Source: Mycobacterium sp. 1081908.1 (lineage in GTDB: Bacteria; Actinomycetota; Actinomycetes; Mycobacteriales; Mycobacteriaceae). Taken from it: DNA of 64,000 bases. Below, one piece after another: positions 25,466 to 32,456 of the stretch. The position numbers and the translations under genes are program-made. The notes beneath the pieces are model-generated. The model was not told the origin of the DNA. It did no database searches and saw nothing but the letters and a program-made list of their open reading frames with translations. The DNA lies in assembly GCF_001673535.1 (NCBI RefSeq), contig NZ_LZLY01000133.1, positions 58,900 to 122,899 of the forward strand, written 5' to 3'. The first letter of the stretch is position 1. The number at the start of each line of letters is the position of its first letter.

Positions 25466-26611
25466 CTAGCGCCCGGTGAAGGTCTCGCGCAGCCGGCTGA
25501 ACAGCCCCCCGGCGGCGTGCGTCGAGCGGACCTCGGCCACATCGCGGCTGCGGCGGTCCTTCAGCTCGCGCAGCAGCTCGGTGTCGCGGTGGTCGAGCCG
25601 GCTCGGCACCACTACCTCGACGTGGACGTTCAGATTGCCCCGGGCGCCCGAGCGCAGGTGCGGCATCCCGTGGCCGCGCAGCGTGATGACGGTGCCGGGC
25701 TGCGTGCCCGGCGGGATGTTGATCTCGCTCTTGCCGTCCAGGATGGCGTCGATGGTGACGGTGACGCCCAGCGCCGCGTCGACCATCGGCACCGAGACCG
25801 TGCAGTGCAGGTCGTCGCCCTCGCGGACGAAGATGTCGTGGGCCTGCTCGTGGACCTCGACGTACAGGTCACCGGCCGGCCCTCCGCCGGGCCCGACCTC
25901 GCCCTGCGCGGCGAGCCGGACGCGCATGCCGTCGCCGACGCCGGCCGGGATCTTGACGCTGATCTCGCGGCGGGCGCGCACCCGGCCGTCGCCCATGCAC
26001 TGGTGGCACGGGTCGGGGATGACCACGCCCACACCACGGCAGGTGGGGCACGGCCGCGACGTCACCATCTGCCCCAGCAGCGAACGCTGCACGGTCTGCA
26101 CCTCGCCGCGGCCGCCGCAGGTGTCGCAGGGCACCGGTGCGGAATCGCCGTTGGTGCCCTTGCCCTGGCAGCGATCGCACAGGACCGCGGTGTCGACGGT
26201 GACCTGCTTGGTCACCCCGGTCGCGCACTCTTCGAGGTCCAGCCGCATCCGCAGCAGCGAGTCCGAGCCGGGCCGAACCCGCCCGATCGGCCCGCGCGAG
26301 GCCGACCCCGCGTTGAAGCCGCCGCCGAAGAAGGCCTCGAACACGTCGCCCAAGTTGCCGAAGCCGCCGAACCCGCCGCCGGCCGCGGCCGCGTTCTCCA
26401 GCGGATCGCCGCCCAGGTCGACGATCCGGCGTTTCTCCGGGTCGCTGAGCACTTCGTAGGCGACGCTGATCTCCTTGAACTTCGCCTGCGCGGCCTCATC
26501 GGGGTTGACGTCCGGATGCAGCTCGCGCGCCAGCTTGCGGTAGGCGCGTTTGATGTCCGCATCGCTGGCGTTTCTGCTCACGCCGAGCAGCCCGTAATAG
26601 TCGCGTGCCAC
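25466..26611 (-). CDS. dnaJ2: Co-chaperone DnaJ (second mycobacterial copy)
   Basis: Stimulates the DnaK ATPase and delivers unfolded protein. 381 residues. The J domain has the HPD motif in RELHPDVNPDEAAQAKFKEI. A Gly/Phe-rich linker is followed by a zinc-finger domain with four CxxCxGxG-like repeats (CDRCQGKG, CDTCGGRG, CPTCRGVG, CHQCMGDG), then the substrate-binding beta domains. The GTG start is preceded by AGGAGA. It lies 70 bases after hrcA, as in M. tuberculosis (Rv2373c-Rv2374c). Confidence 0.96.
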   Translation of the reverse strand: MARDYYGLLGVSRNASDADIKRAYRKLARELHPDVNPDEAAQAKFKEISVAYEVLSDPEKRRIVDLGGDPLENAAAAGGGFGGFGNLGDVFEAFFGGGFNAGSASRGPIGRVRPGSDSLLRMRLDLEECATGVTKQVTVDTAVLCDRCQGKGTNGDSAPVPCDTCGGRGEVQTVQRSLLGQMVTSRPCPTCRGVGVVIPDPCHQCMGDGRVRARREISVKIPAGVGDGMRVRLAAQGEVGPGGGPAGDLYVEVHEQAHDIFVREGDDLHCTVSVPMVDAALGVTVTIDAILDGKSEINIPPGTQPGTVITLRGHGMPHLRSGARGNLNVHVEVVVPSRLDHRDTELLRELKDRRSRDVAEVRSTHAAGGLFSRLRETFTGR

Positions 26612-26681
26612 GCCTGACTCTCCTGAAAGGTCTTATGCCGCGCCTACGCGGCCGTCCACAAACTCCAGTGCGGGTGAGCGG

Positions 26682-27725
26682 TCATCGGGCACCCAGCACT
26701 TCGCCGATGTACAGAGCAACCGCGGCCACGCTGGCGATAGTTCCCGGATAGTCCATCCGGGTGGGGCCCAGCACACCCATGCCGCCGTACACGGTATCCG
26801 AGTGGCCGTACGCGGTGGACACCATCGAGGTCCCGACGATCTGCTCCGCGGCCGTTTCGTGGCCGATGCGGACGGTGACCTTGCCGGCTTCCTGCTGCGC
26901 CGCCAGCAACCGCAGCACCACCACCTGCTCCTCGAGCGCCTCCAGGATGGGCCGCAACGATCCGCCGAAATCCGCGGCGTTGCGGGTCAAGTTGGCGGTG
27001 CCGCCCATCAGCAGGCGTTCCTCGCTGTGCTCCACCAGCGACTCCAGCAGCACGGTCGCCGAGCGGCCGACGGCGTCGCTCAGGTTGGTGGCCAGCCCGC
27101 TGCGCCCGTGCAGCTCGCCGGCCAGGTCGGCGACCGCGGTCGATGCGGCGGACAGCCGCTTGCCGACCAGGGCCTGCCCCAGCATCTCGCGCAGCTGGGA
27201 AAGCTGATGGTCGTCGATGACGTCGCCGAGTTCGACGATCCGCTGGTCGACCCGGCCGGAGTCGGTGATGACGACCATCAACAGCCGCGCCGGCGTCAGC
27301 CCGACCACCTCCAGATGGCGGACGGTCGACGTCGAAAGGGTCGGGTACTGGACCACCGCCACCTGACGGGTCAGCTGCGCCAGCAGGCGCACCGCGCGGC
27401 GCAGCACGTCGTCGAGGTCGACGCCGGACTCCAGGAAGCTTTGGATCGCGCTCCGCTCGGCCGATGACAGCGGTTTGACGTCGTCGAGCCGGTCCACGAA
27501 CTCGCGGTAGCCCTTTTCGGTGGGCACCCGCCCGGAGCTGGTGTGCGGCTGGGTGATGTACCCCTCGGCCTCCAGCACCGCCATGTCGTTGCGGACCGTG
27601 GCGGACGACACCCCCAGGTTGTGGCGCTCCACCAACGACTTCGAGCCGATCGGTTCCTTGGTGGCGACGAAGTCGGCGACGATGGCGCGCAGCACCTCAA
27701 AGCGACGCTCGTCGGCGCTTCCCAT
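26682..27725 (-). CDS. hrcA: Heat-shock repressor HrcA
   Basis: Represses groE-type heat-shock genes by binding CIRCE elements and depends on GroEL for folding. 347 residues from the ATG at 27725, which has AAGGAGGTGGGAG in front; the frame is open 55 codons further but without support. The winged helix is in GSKSLVERHNLGVSSATVRN, followed by GYITQPHTSSGRVPTEKGYR. The GAF-like sensor part and the end GVLGPTRMDYPGTIASVAAV are typical. No CIRCE repeat was seen before it. It heads the minus-strand cluster down to era. Confidence 0.95.
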   Translation of the reverse strand: MGSADERRFEVLRAIVADFVATKEPIGSKSLVERHNLGVSSATVRNDMAVLEAEGYITQPHTSSGRVPTEKGYREFVDRLDDVKPLSSAERSAIQSFLESGVDLDDVLRRAVRLLAQLTRQVAVVQYPTLSTSTVRHLEVVGLTPARLLMVVITDSGRVDQRIVELGDVIDDHQLSQLREMLGQALVGKRLSAASTAVADLAGELHGRSGLATNLSDAVGRSATVLLESLVEHSEERLLMGGTANLTRNAADFGGSLRPILEALEEQVVVLRLLAAQQEAGKVTVRIGHETAAEQIVGTSMVSTAYGHSDTVYGGMGVLGPTRMDYPGTIASVAAVALYIGEVLGAR

Positions 27726-27823
27726 CGGCTCCCACCTCCTTGATCGCGTCCATTTTACGGGTCCGCGAAGGTACCAACCGCCAGTAGCGGGCGTCTGGCG
27801 GCGAACTCGGGCAAGTTCCCGGC

Positions 27824-27829
27824 TAGCCT
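27824..27829 (+). promoter_or_regulatory. -10 element of a leaderless small ORF
   Basis: TAGCCT ends 7 bases before the ATG at 27837, the spacing expected for transcription starting on the start codon. There is no ribosome binding site before that ATG. Confidence 0.5.
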
Positions 27830-27836
27830 GTCCAGC

Positions 27837-27893
27837 ATGTACCGGTCGGGCCGAAGCGACGCTTCGCGGACGTCGAAGAAGGCCCGCCAATGA
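27837..27893 (+). CDS. Leaderless 18-aa small ORF coupled to the Rv2375-like gene
   Basis: The ORF encodes MYRSGRSDASRTSKKARQ, a basic, Ser/Arg-rich peptide. Its TGA overlaps the ATG of the next gene (CAATGA), a classical coupling junction. TAGCCT sits 7 bases upstream, so the mRNA would start at this ATG. The next gene has no clear Shine-Dalgarno sequence of its own (AAGAAGG lies near), so its translation may depend on ribosomes that finish this ORF. There is no cysteine or other single-residue tract. Whether the peptide has a role is unknown; the ORF is inferred from promoter spacing and overlap only. Confidence 0.55.
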   Translation: MYRSGRSDASRTSKKARQ

Positions 27894-28204
27894 TTTTCAA
27901 GGGCGTGCGCGAGGGCAAGCCGTATCCGGAGCACGGGCTGTCCTACAGGGACTGGTCCCAAATACCGCCCCAGCAGATCCGGCTCGACGAATTGGTCACG
28001 ACGACGACCGTGCTGGCGCTGGACCGCCTGCTGTCGGAGGACTCCACCTTCTACGGCGACCTTTTCCCGCACGCGGTGCGGTGGAGGGGGATCACCTACC
28101 TCGAGGACGGGCTGCACCGCGCGGTGCGCGCCGCGCTGCGGAATCGCACCGTGCTGCACGCCCGGATATTCGACATGGACATGCCGCTGAGCCAGCAGAC
28201 GTAG
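27890..28204 (+). CDS. Conserved hypothetical protein, Rv2375-like
   Basis: 104 residues, beginning MIFKGVREGKPYPEHGLSYR. It contains TTTTVLALDRLLSEDSTFYG and HRAVRAALRNRTVLHARIFD. No signal peptide, membrane helix or catalytic motif is evident; it looks like a small soluble alpha/beta protein. It matches Rv2375, next to hrcA in M. tuberculosis, and seems highly conserved. The start codon overlaps the stop of an 18-residue leaderless ORF. Function unknown. Confidence 0.85.
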   Translation: MIFKGVREGKPYPEHGLSYRDWSQIPPQQIRLDELVTTTTVLALDRLLSEDSTFYGDLFPHAVRWRGITYLEDGLHRAVRAALRNRTVLHARIFDMDMPLSQQT

Positions 28205-28207
28205 CTC

Positions 28208-28234
28208 GGTCACGTTCGGGCGTCGCCGGGTGTC
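28208..28234 (+). promoter_or_regulatory. Candidate ECF41-type promoter before the CMD-sigma pair
   Basis: GGTCACG, 16 bases, TGTC resembles the ECF41 promoter pattern (TGTCACA, about 17 bases, CGTC) as I remember it, with three mismatches and spacing one short. It lies 35 bases before the CMD gene. ECF41 sigma factors commonly control the partner oxidoreductase or CMD gene this way. Tentative. Confidence 0.35.
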
Positions 28235-28268
28235 GACCTAATGAGGACGACATTCAAGGAGGACCGCC

Positions 28269-28865
28269 ATGCCTCGGCTGCAAGGAGTCTCGGACCGCGA
28301 CGCCGGCCTGGGCGCCAAGATCGCCTTCTTCTTCACCAAGCGCAAGCTTTCGCAGATGGCCGGCCTGGAAACGGCGGGGATGCTGGAACCGTTGCGCATG
28401 TACGCGCACATCCCGCGGTTGCTCAACGCCTACGGCAAGCTGGAGCAGGCGGAGTCGAAGCTGGACATCCTCAGCCCCCGCCACCGCGCGCTGGCCGAGT
28501 TGAAGTCGGCGACGACCGTGGGCTGCGAGTACTGCATCGACCTGGGTTCACAGATCGCGCGCCAGTGGGGAATCACCGACGAGGAGCTGCTCGGGATGGC
28601 CGACTACCGAAACGCCGCGTGCTTCTCGGAGCTCGACAAGCTGATCCTGGAATACGCCACGGCGATCAGCCGCACCCCGGTCGAGGTGACCGATGAGCTA
28701 TTCGACGCGCTGCGGGCCCACTTCGACACGCCGCAACTCGTCGCGCTCACCCACGTGATCAACCTGGGCAACATGCGCGCCCGGTTCAATATCGCGCTCG
28801 ACATCGGCTCGTCCGGATTCTCCGCCAACCGGGTGTGCGCCCTGCCCGAGACCGGTCGCGCGTGA
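28269..28865 (+). CDS. Carboxymuconolactone decarboxylase (AhpD-like) family protein
   Basis: 198 residues. The redox-type motif CEYCIDLGSQIARQWGI, with the CxxC pair near 98-101, is typical of AhpD-like CMD proteins, which act as disulfide reductases or peroxidases. The conserved helices LSPRHRALAELKSATTVG and DKLILEYATAISRTPVEVTD surround it. AAGGAGGACC precedes the ATG. Its stop overlaps the start of the sigma factor gene (GTGA), and CMD proteins are the commonest partners of ECF41 sigma factors, so the two form one unit. Confidence 0.9.
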   Translation: MPRLQGVSDRDAGLGAKIAFFFTKRKLSQMAGLETAGMLEPLRMYAHIPRLLNAYGKLEQAESKLDILSPRHRALAELKSATTVGCEYCIDLGSQIARQWGITDEELLGMADYRNAACFSELDKLILEYATAISRTPVEVTDELFDALRAHFDTPQLVALTHVINLGNMRARFNIALDIGSSGFSANRVCALPETGRA

Positions 28866-29752
28866 CGGCGGCGGACGCGTCGTTGTCCGCCCGCTTCGAG
28901 GCGGCGCGGCCGAGGCTGGGCGCCCTGGCCTATCGCATGCTGGGGTCGGTCGACGACGCCCAGGACGCCGTACAGGAGGCGTGGCTGCGACTGGGCAACG
29001 GCAGGGGCGCGGAAAGCATCGCGAACCTCGACGCCTGGCTGACCACCGTGGTGGCCCGCATCTGCCTGAACGCGTTGCGCGACCGGCACGGGCGCGGGCG
29101 TGAGGAGCCGGTCGGGCGCCTGCCGGACCCGATCGTCGACGCCGAGGGCGAATTCGATCCCGAACACCGGGCGATGCTGGCCGACGCGGTGGGGCTGGCG
29201 CTGTTCGTGGTGCTGGATACCCTGCCGCCGGCTGAGCGGCTGGCCTTCGTGCTGCACGACGTGTTCGCCGTCCCGTTCGACGAGATCGCGCCCATCGTCG
29301 AGCGGACCCCGGAGGCGACGCGCAAGCTGGCCAGCCGGGCGCGCCGGCGCATCGAGGAGGCGGATCCGGCCCCCGACGGCGGCGTCGCCGCGCAACGCGA
29401 GGCCGTCGACGCCTTCTTCGCGGCGGGCCGCGCTGGCGACTTCGACCGGCTGGTGTCGGTGCTGGATCCCGGCGTCGTCCTGCGCGGCGATTTCGGCAAG
29501 GGCGCCAACGTGTTCCGCGCCGAGGGTGCGGCGTCGGTGGCCAAGCTGGCCCGCGGCTACGCGGAACCCGAACGCGAGGTGCGCCCGGCCATCGTCAACG
29601 GCGCCGCCGGCGCGGTCGTGTTCGTCGGCGGGCGGCCCACCGCGATCATGGGTTTCGTGGTGCGCGACGGGCGGGTGGCCAGCATCGACGTGCTGGCCGA
29701 CCCGAACCGGATCGCCAAACTAGACCTGCGCGGCGTGCGCCCCGGTCACTGA
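28862..29752 (+). CDS. ECF41-type RNA polymerase sigma factor with SnoaL-like C-terminal domain
   Basis: 296 residues from GTG overlapping the CMD stop. Sigma region 2 reads AYRMLGSVDDAQDAVQEAWL, and region 4 reads RLAFVLHDVFAVPFDEIAPI then ERTPEATRKLASRARRRIEE. The last ~110 residues form a SnoaL-like domain (VDAFFAAGRAGDFDRLVSVL ... VVRDGRVASIDVLADPNRI), which takes the place of an anti-sigma factor in this group. There is no separate anti-sigma gene. SigJ of M. tuberculosis is the nearest relative I know. It ends 7 bases inside the convergent cfp2 gene. Confidence 0.88.
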   Translation: MTAADASLSARFEAARPRLGALAYRMLGSVDDAQDAVQEAWLRLGNGRGAESIANLDAWLTTVVARICLNALRDRHGRGREEPVGRLPDPIVDAEGEFDPEHRAMLADAVGLALFVVLDTLPPAERLAFVLHDVFAVPFDEIAPIVERTPEATRKLASRARRRIEEADPAPDGGVAAQREAVDAFFAAGRAGDFDRLVSVLDPGVVLRGDFGKGANVFRAEGAASVAKLARGYAEPEREVRPAIVNGAAGAVVFVGGRPTAIMGFVVRDGRVASIDVLADPNRIAKLDLRGVRPGH

Positions 29753-30249
29753 CCGGCGGCCTGCAGCAGCTCCATCGCCGAGGCGCGCGACAGCACCCAG
29801 CCGCCCTGGTTGACGAACGTGACGTTCTGGGTGACCGGCGACGTCAGCTTGGGCCCCGAGACCGCCACGTCGGCCGTCGCGGACCCGGCCGCGGCCGGTT
29901 GGATGTTGCTCACGCCGAACGACAGCGGCAGGTCGCCGTTCTTGGCCGCTTTCTGCAGCTTCTTGTCGGCGACGTGCGCTTCGATCCCGCTGATTCCGCC
30001 TTCGACCAGGTTGCTCTTGTTGGAGAACGAAACGCTGGGGTCGGCGAGGCTGTTCAGCACGCCGGTCAACTGGTCGGCCGTCGGCACGTTGACCGCCTGC
30101 GGCGGATCCTGCGGCAACGGCGCGCCGACCGCAATCAGCCGCACCGAGGCCGGCTCAGTCGGCGCCGCGATGGACGTGATGCCGGCGGCCGCTCCCCCGA
30201 TGACACCCAGCGCTGCCGCGCCGACCGCCAAGAATTTGACGTTTTTCAT
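29746..30249 (-). CDS. cfp2: Low-molecular-weight secreted antigen MTB12/CFP-2
   Basis: 167 residues. A Sec signal peptide (MKNVKFLAVGAAALGVIGGA ...) ends near 30. The mature protein has PTADQLTGVLNSLADPSVSF, GISGIEAHVADKKLQKAAKN and FVNQGGWVLSRASAMELLQA, which match Rv2376c. It is a secreted, immunodominant protein of unknown function. AGGGGGAA precedes the ATG. A divergent tandem copy lies immediately upstream. Its place just before mbtH is the same as in M. tuberculosis. Confidence 0.92.
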   Translation of the reverse strand: MKNVKFLAVGAAALGVIGGAAAGITSIAAPTEPASVRLIAVGAPLPQDPPQAVNVPTADQLTGVLNSLADPSVSFSNKSNLVEGGISGIEAHVADKKLQKAAKNGDLPLSFGVSNIQPAAAGSATADVAVSGPKLTSPVTQNVTFVNQGGWVLSRASAMELLQAAGQ

Positions 30250-30397
30250 GGTTCCCCCTCAGGTGGGCACGCGTCGAGGACCGTGCCGGTGTGCGTCTTC
30301 CGACTGTTGTTTCGTGTCTGCGCACGGTGACGTTACGGCCGCGCGATGTGAGCAGCCTGTGCGCCCGCTGTGTCGGTGCACAGGCTGCCCGGCTTCG

Positions 30398-30865
30398 CTA
30401 GTTCGTCGCGGTCGCCGCCTGTATCAGGGCGATCGCGGCGTCGTGCTGCAGTATCCAGTTGCCGCCCTCGTTGACGAACGCGAGGTGCTTTTCGACCGGC
30501 CCGGCGAACCTCGGTCCCGAGATGGCGACGTCGGCCTGGGCCATGTTCGGACCGGCCGGCGCAATGTTCGTCACGGCGAACGTCTCCGGGAAGTTTCCGT
30601 TGCGGTACGCCTTCCGCAGGTCATGGTCGGCCACATGGCCCTCATCGGGAGCGATGCCGTTTTGCACCAGGTTGGCCTTGGTCGTGTACGACACGCCGGG
30701 ATCGGTGGCCTGGGTGCACAGGTTGGACAGCTGCTCCGGGCTGGGCAGTCCCGGCGCCGGCGGCGGATCCTGCGGTGGCGCGGCGGCGGCGGGCGGCACG
30801 CCGAAGGCCGCCGCGCCCATGGCTATCGCGCCGACGGCCAAGGATTTCACGGGTTTCGTTCTCAT
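30398..30865 (-). CDS. Second MTB12/CFP-2-like secreted protein
   Basis: 155 residues. The signal peptide MRTKPVKSLAVGAIAMGAAA ends near AAAAP. The mature part aligns along its whole length with the neighbour: PSPEQLSNLCTQATDPGVSY, NGIAPDEGHVADHDLRKAYR, SGPRFAGPVEKHLAFVNEGG, NWILQHDAAIALIQA. By eye perhaps 35-45 % identical. It is a tandem duplicate, 148 bases upstream of cfp2, that I do not recall in M. tuberculosis at this place. Unlike its neighbour it has a single cysteine (NLCTQ). Function unknown. Confidence 0.85.
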   Translation of the reverse strand: MRTKPVKSLAVGAIAMGAAAFGVPPAAAAPPQDPPPAPGLPSPEQLSNLCTQATDPGVSYTTKANLVQNGIAPDEGHVADHDLRKAYRNGNFPETFAVTNIAPAGPNMAQADVAISGPRFAGPVEKHLAFVNEGGNWILQHDAAIALIQAATATN

Positions 30866-30964
30866 GGTCAGGTCCTCCCCCTGGTGGTAAGAGTTGTGAT
30901 TCTGCCCCCGGCGCCTTCTGTTCTTGGTCTCGGGCGGGTCACGGTACGGGCACGCTACCGGCGC

Positions 30965-31180
30965 TCAGTCGCCCGCCATGGCCTCGCGAAGGGTCGTGGG
31001 GCGCAGGTCGACCCAGTTTTCTTCGACGTAATCCAGGCACTCCGTCCGGCTCGCTGCGCCGTGTACCGCGCGCCAGCCGGCCGGGATTTCGGCGAACGCG
31101 GGCCACAGGCTGTGCTGCTCCTCGCCGTTGATCAGCACGTAGAAGGCGCCGCCGTCGTCATCGAAGGGGTTGGTGCTCAT
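30965..31180 (-). CDS. mbtH: MbtH, adenylation-domain helper protein
   Basis: The founding MbtH-like protein: it binds NRPS adenylation domains (here MbtB, MbtE, MbtF) and supports their solubility and activity. 71 residues from ATG at 31180, which follows AGGAGAAGC. Conserved residues are MSTNPFDDDGGAFYVLINGE, SLWPAFAEIPAGW and the Trp-containing VEENWVDLRP. It overlaps the end of mbtG by 23 bases, so the genes are coupled. It is the last gene of the minus-strand mycobactin cluster. Confidence 0.97.
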   Translation of the reverse strand: MSTNPFDDDGGAFYVLINGEEQHSLWPAFAEIPAGWRAVHGAASRTECLDYVEENWVDLRPTTLREAMAGD

Positions 31181-32456
31181 CGCTTCTCCTCGTCGTTCGT
31201 CGGGTTCCAGCACCCGCGATAACCCCGGTGCCGCCCAGCACCCGGTCGGACAGCAATCCGAGGCAGCTCAGGTTGGGGAAGCCGGGGCCCTGGGTCAGTC
31301 CGGACAGATTGGGCAGGAACAGCTTTGGGGTCACGTCGGAGACGGCCAGGTCGTAGCCGATCGCCTCCTGCAGGCTGTCAGCGGTCAGCGGCCCGCCCAG
31401 CCCGAGTTCAAGCAAGTCCAGCGCGTCCTGGCCGAACAGCGAGGTGAACCACAGCGGGTCGGCGCCGGAGCCGTCGATGACCAGATCGAACCCGTGCACG
31501 GTCTCGAGGTTCTCGCTGCCCCGGTTGGTGGACAGGGTCAACCGGATCTGCCCGTCCCGGCCCACGGCGTGGGCGACCCGGCCGCGCAGGTGGTGGATGC
31601 GGTCGTCGGCCAGCAGTGCCTCCTGCACGTTCGCCGAGAACACGCCGCGGTCGGTGCGCGCCAGCGCGTCGCGGCGCTCGTCCAGGGTCAGGTCGGTCCA
31701 GTCGGTGGGGTCGGAGAACAGCGAGTTCTCGAAGAACCCCTCGCCGCGGGTGAACAGCGTCGCCTGCGGGGAGATGACGGTGATGCTGGAAACGCGGTGC
31801 CGGAACAGCTCGTTGAGCATCGACGCGGCCGTCTCGCCGCCGCCGATCACCGCCACCCGCGCGGCGCTGATCCGGTCGTCGGCCGCGGCGCGGTCCCAGA
31901 ACTGGGCGATCGACAGCACACGCGGGTTGCCGGGAAGCAACGACTTCTCGGCCTGGCCGGGTCCGGTGATCATCAGGGCGTCGGCATGCACGGTGGTTTC
32001 GTGGGTCTGCAGGGCCCAGCGGTCGCCGCTGACGGCCAGCCGTTCGACCTCGCCGCGCACCACGTTCAGGCCGACCTGGTCGGCGACCCAGCCCAGGTAC
32101 TGGCTCCATCGGCGATGGGTCGGCGCCGGCCGGCCGCGGTCGATCCATTCGGCGAACGACGCGGTGGCGATCAGATACGAGTGCCAGCTGTAGCGGGTCA
32201 TCCGCTCGTCGAGTTCGGCGTTGCGCCGCGGCACCAGCGACGAGCGGTACGGGAACCCGACGTCTTTTTCCGGGCTGGTGCCCAGCCGGTGGGCGCCGTC
32301 GGTCCATCCGCCGCTGGCCTGCCAGTTGGCCGCCACCCCGATGCGTTCGACCGCGATCACGTCGGGCACCTCGACCCCCATGTCGCGCAGCACCGATGCC
32401 TTGGCCGCGACGGCCACCGCCTTGGCTCCGGCGCCCAGGACCGCAAGTGTGCTCAT
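31158..32456 (-). CDS. mbtG: L-lysine N6-monooxygenase of mycobactin synthesis
   Basis: Flavin-dependent hydroxylase that forms the hydroxamate N-OH groups that bind iron. 432 residues against 431 for Rv2378c. The N-terminal FAD site is in MSTLAVLGAGAKAVAVAAKA, and the NADPH site in ARVAVIGGGETAASMLNELF. The C-terminal part ends in NLSCLGLLSDRVLGGTGVIA. The ATG overlaps the mbtF stop (ATGA). The longer open frame upstream lies inside mbtF and is not coding. Confidence 0.95.
   Translation of the reverse strand: MSTLAVLGAGAKAVAVAAKASVLRDMGVEVPDVIAVERIGVAANWQASGGWTDGAHRLGTSPEKDVGFPYRSSLVPRRNAELDERMTRYSWHSYLIATASFAEWIDRGRPAPTHRRWSQYLGWVADQVGLNVVRGEVERLAVSGDRWALQTHETTVHADALMITGPGQAEKSLLPGNPRVLSIAQFWDRAAADDRISAARVAVIGGGETAASMLNELFRHRVSSITVISPQATLFTRGEGFFENSLFSDPTDWTDLTLDERRDALARTDRGVFSANVQEALLADDRIHHLRGRVAHAVGRDGQIRLTLSTNRGSENLETVHGFDLVIDGSGADPLWFTSLFGQDALDLLELGLGGPLTADSLQEAIGYDLAVSDVTPKLFLPNLSGLTQGPGFPNLSCLGLLSDRVLGGTGVIAGAGTRRTTRRSDEHQPLR

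Noticed and set aside
27726..27890. CIRCE element (TTAGCACTC-N9-GAGTGCTAA) before hrcA
   Set aside because: Looked for on both strands; nothing resembling it is present.
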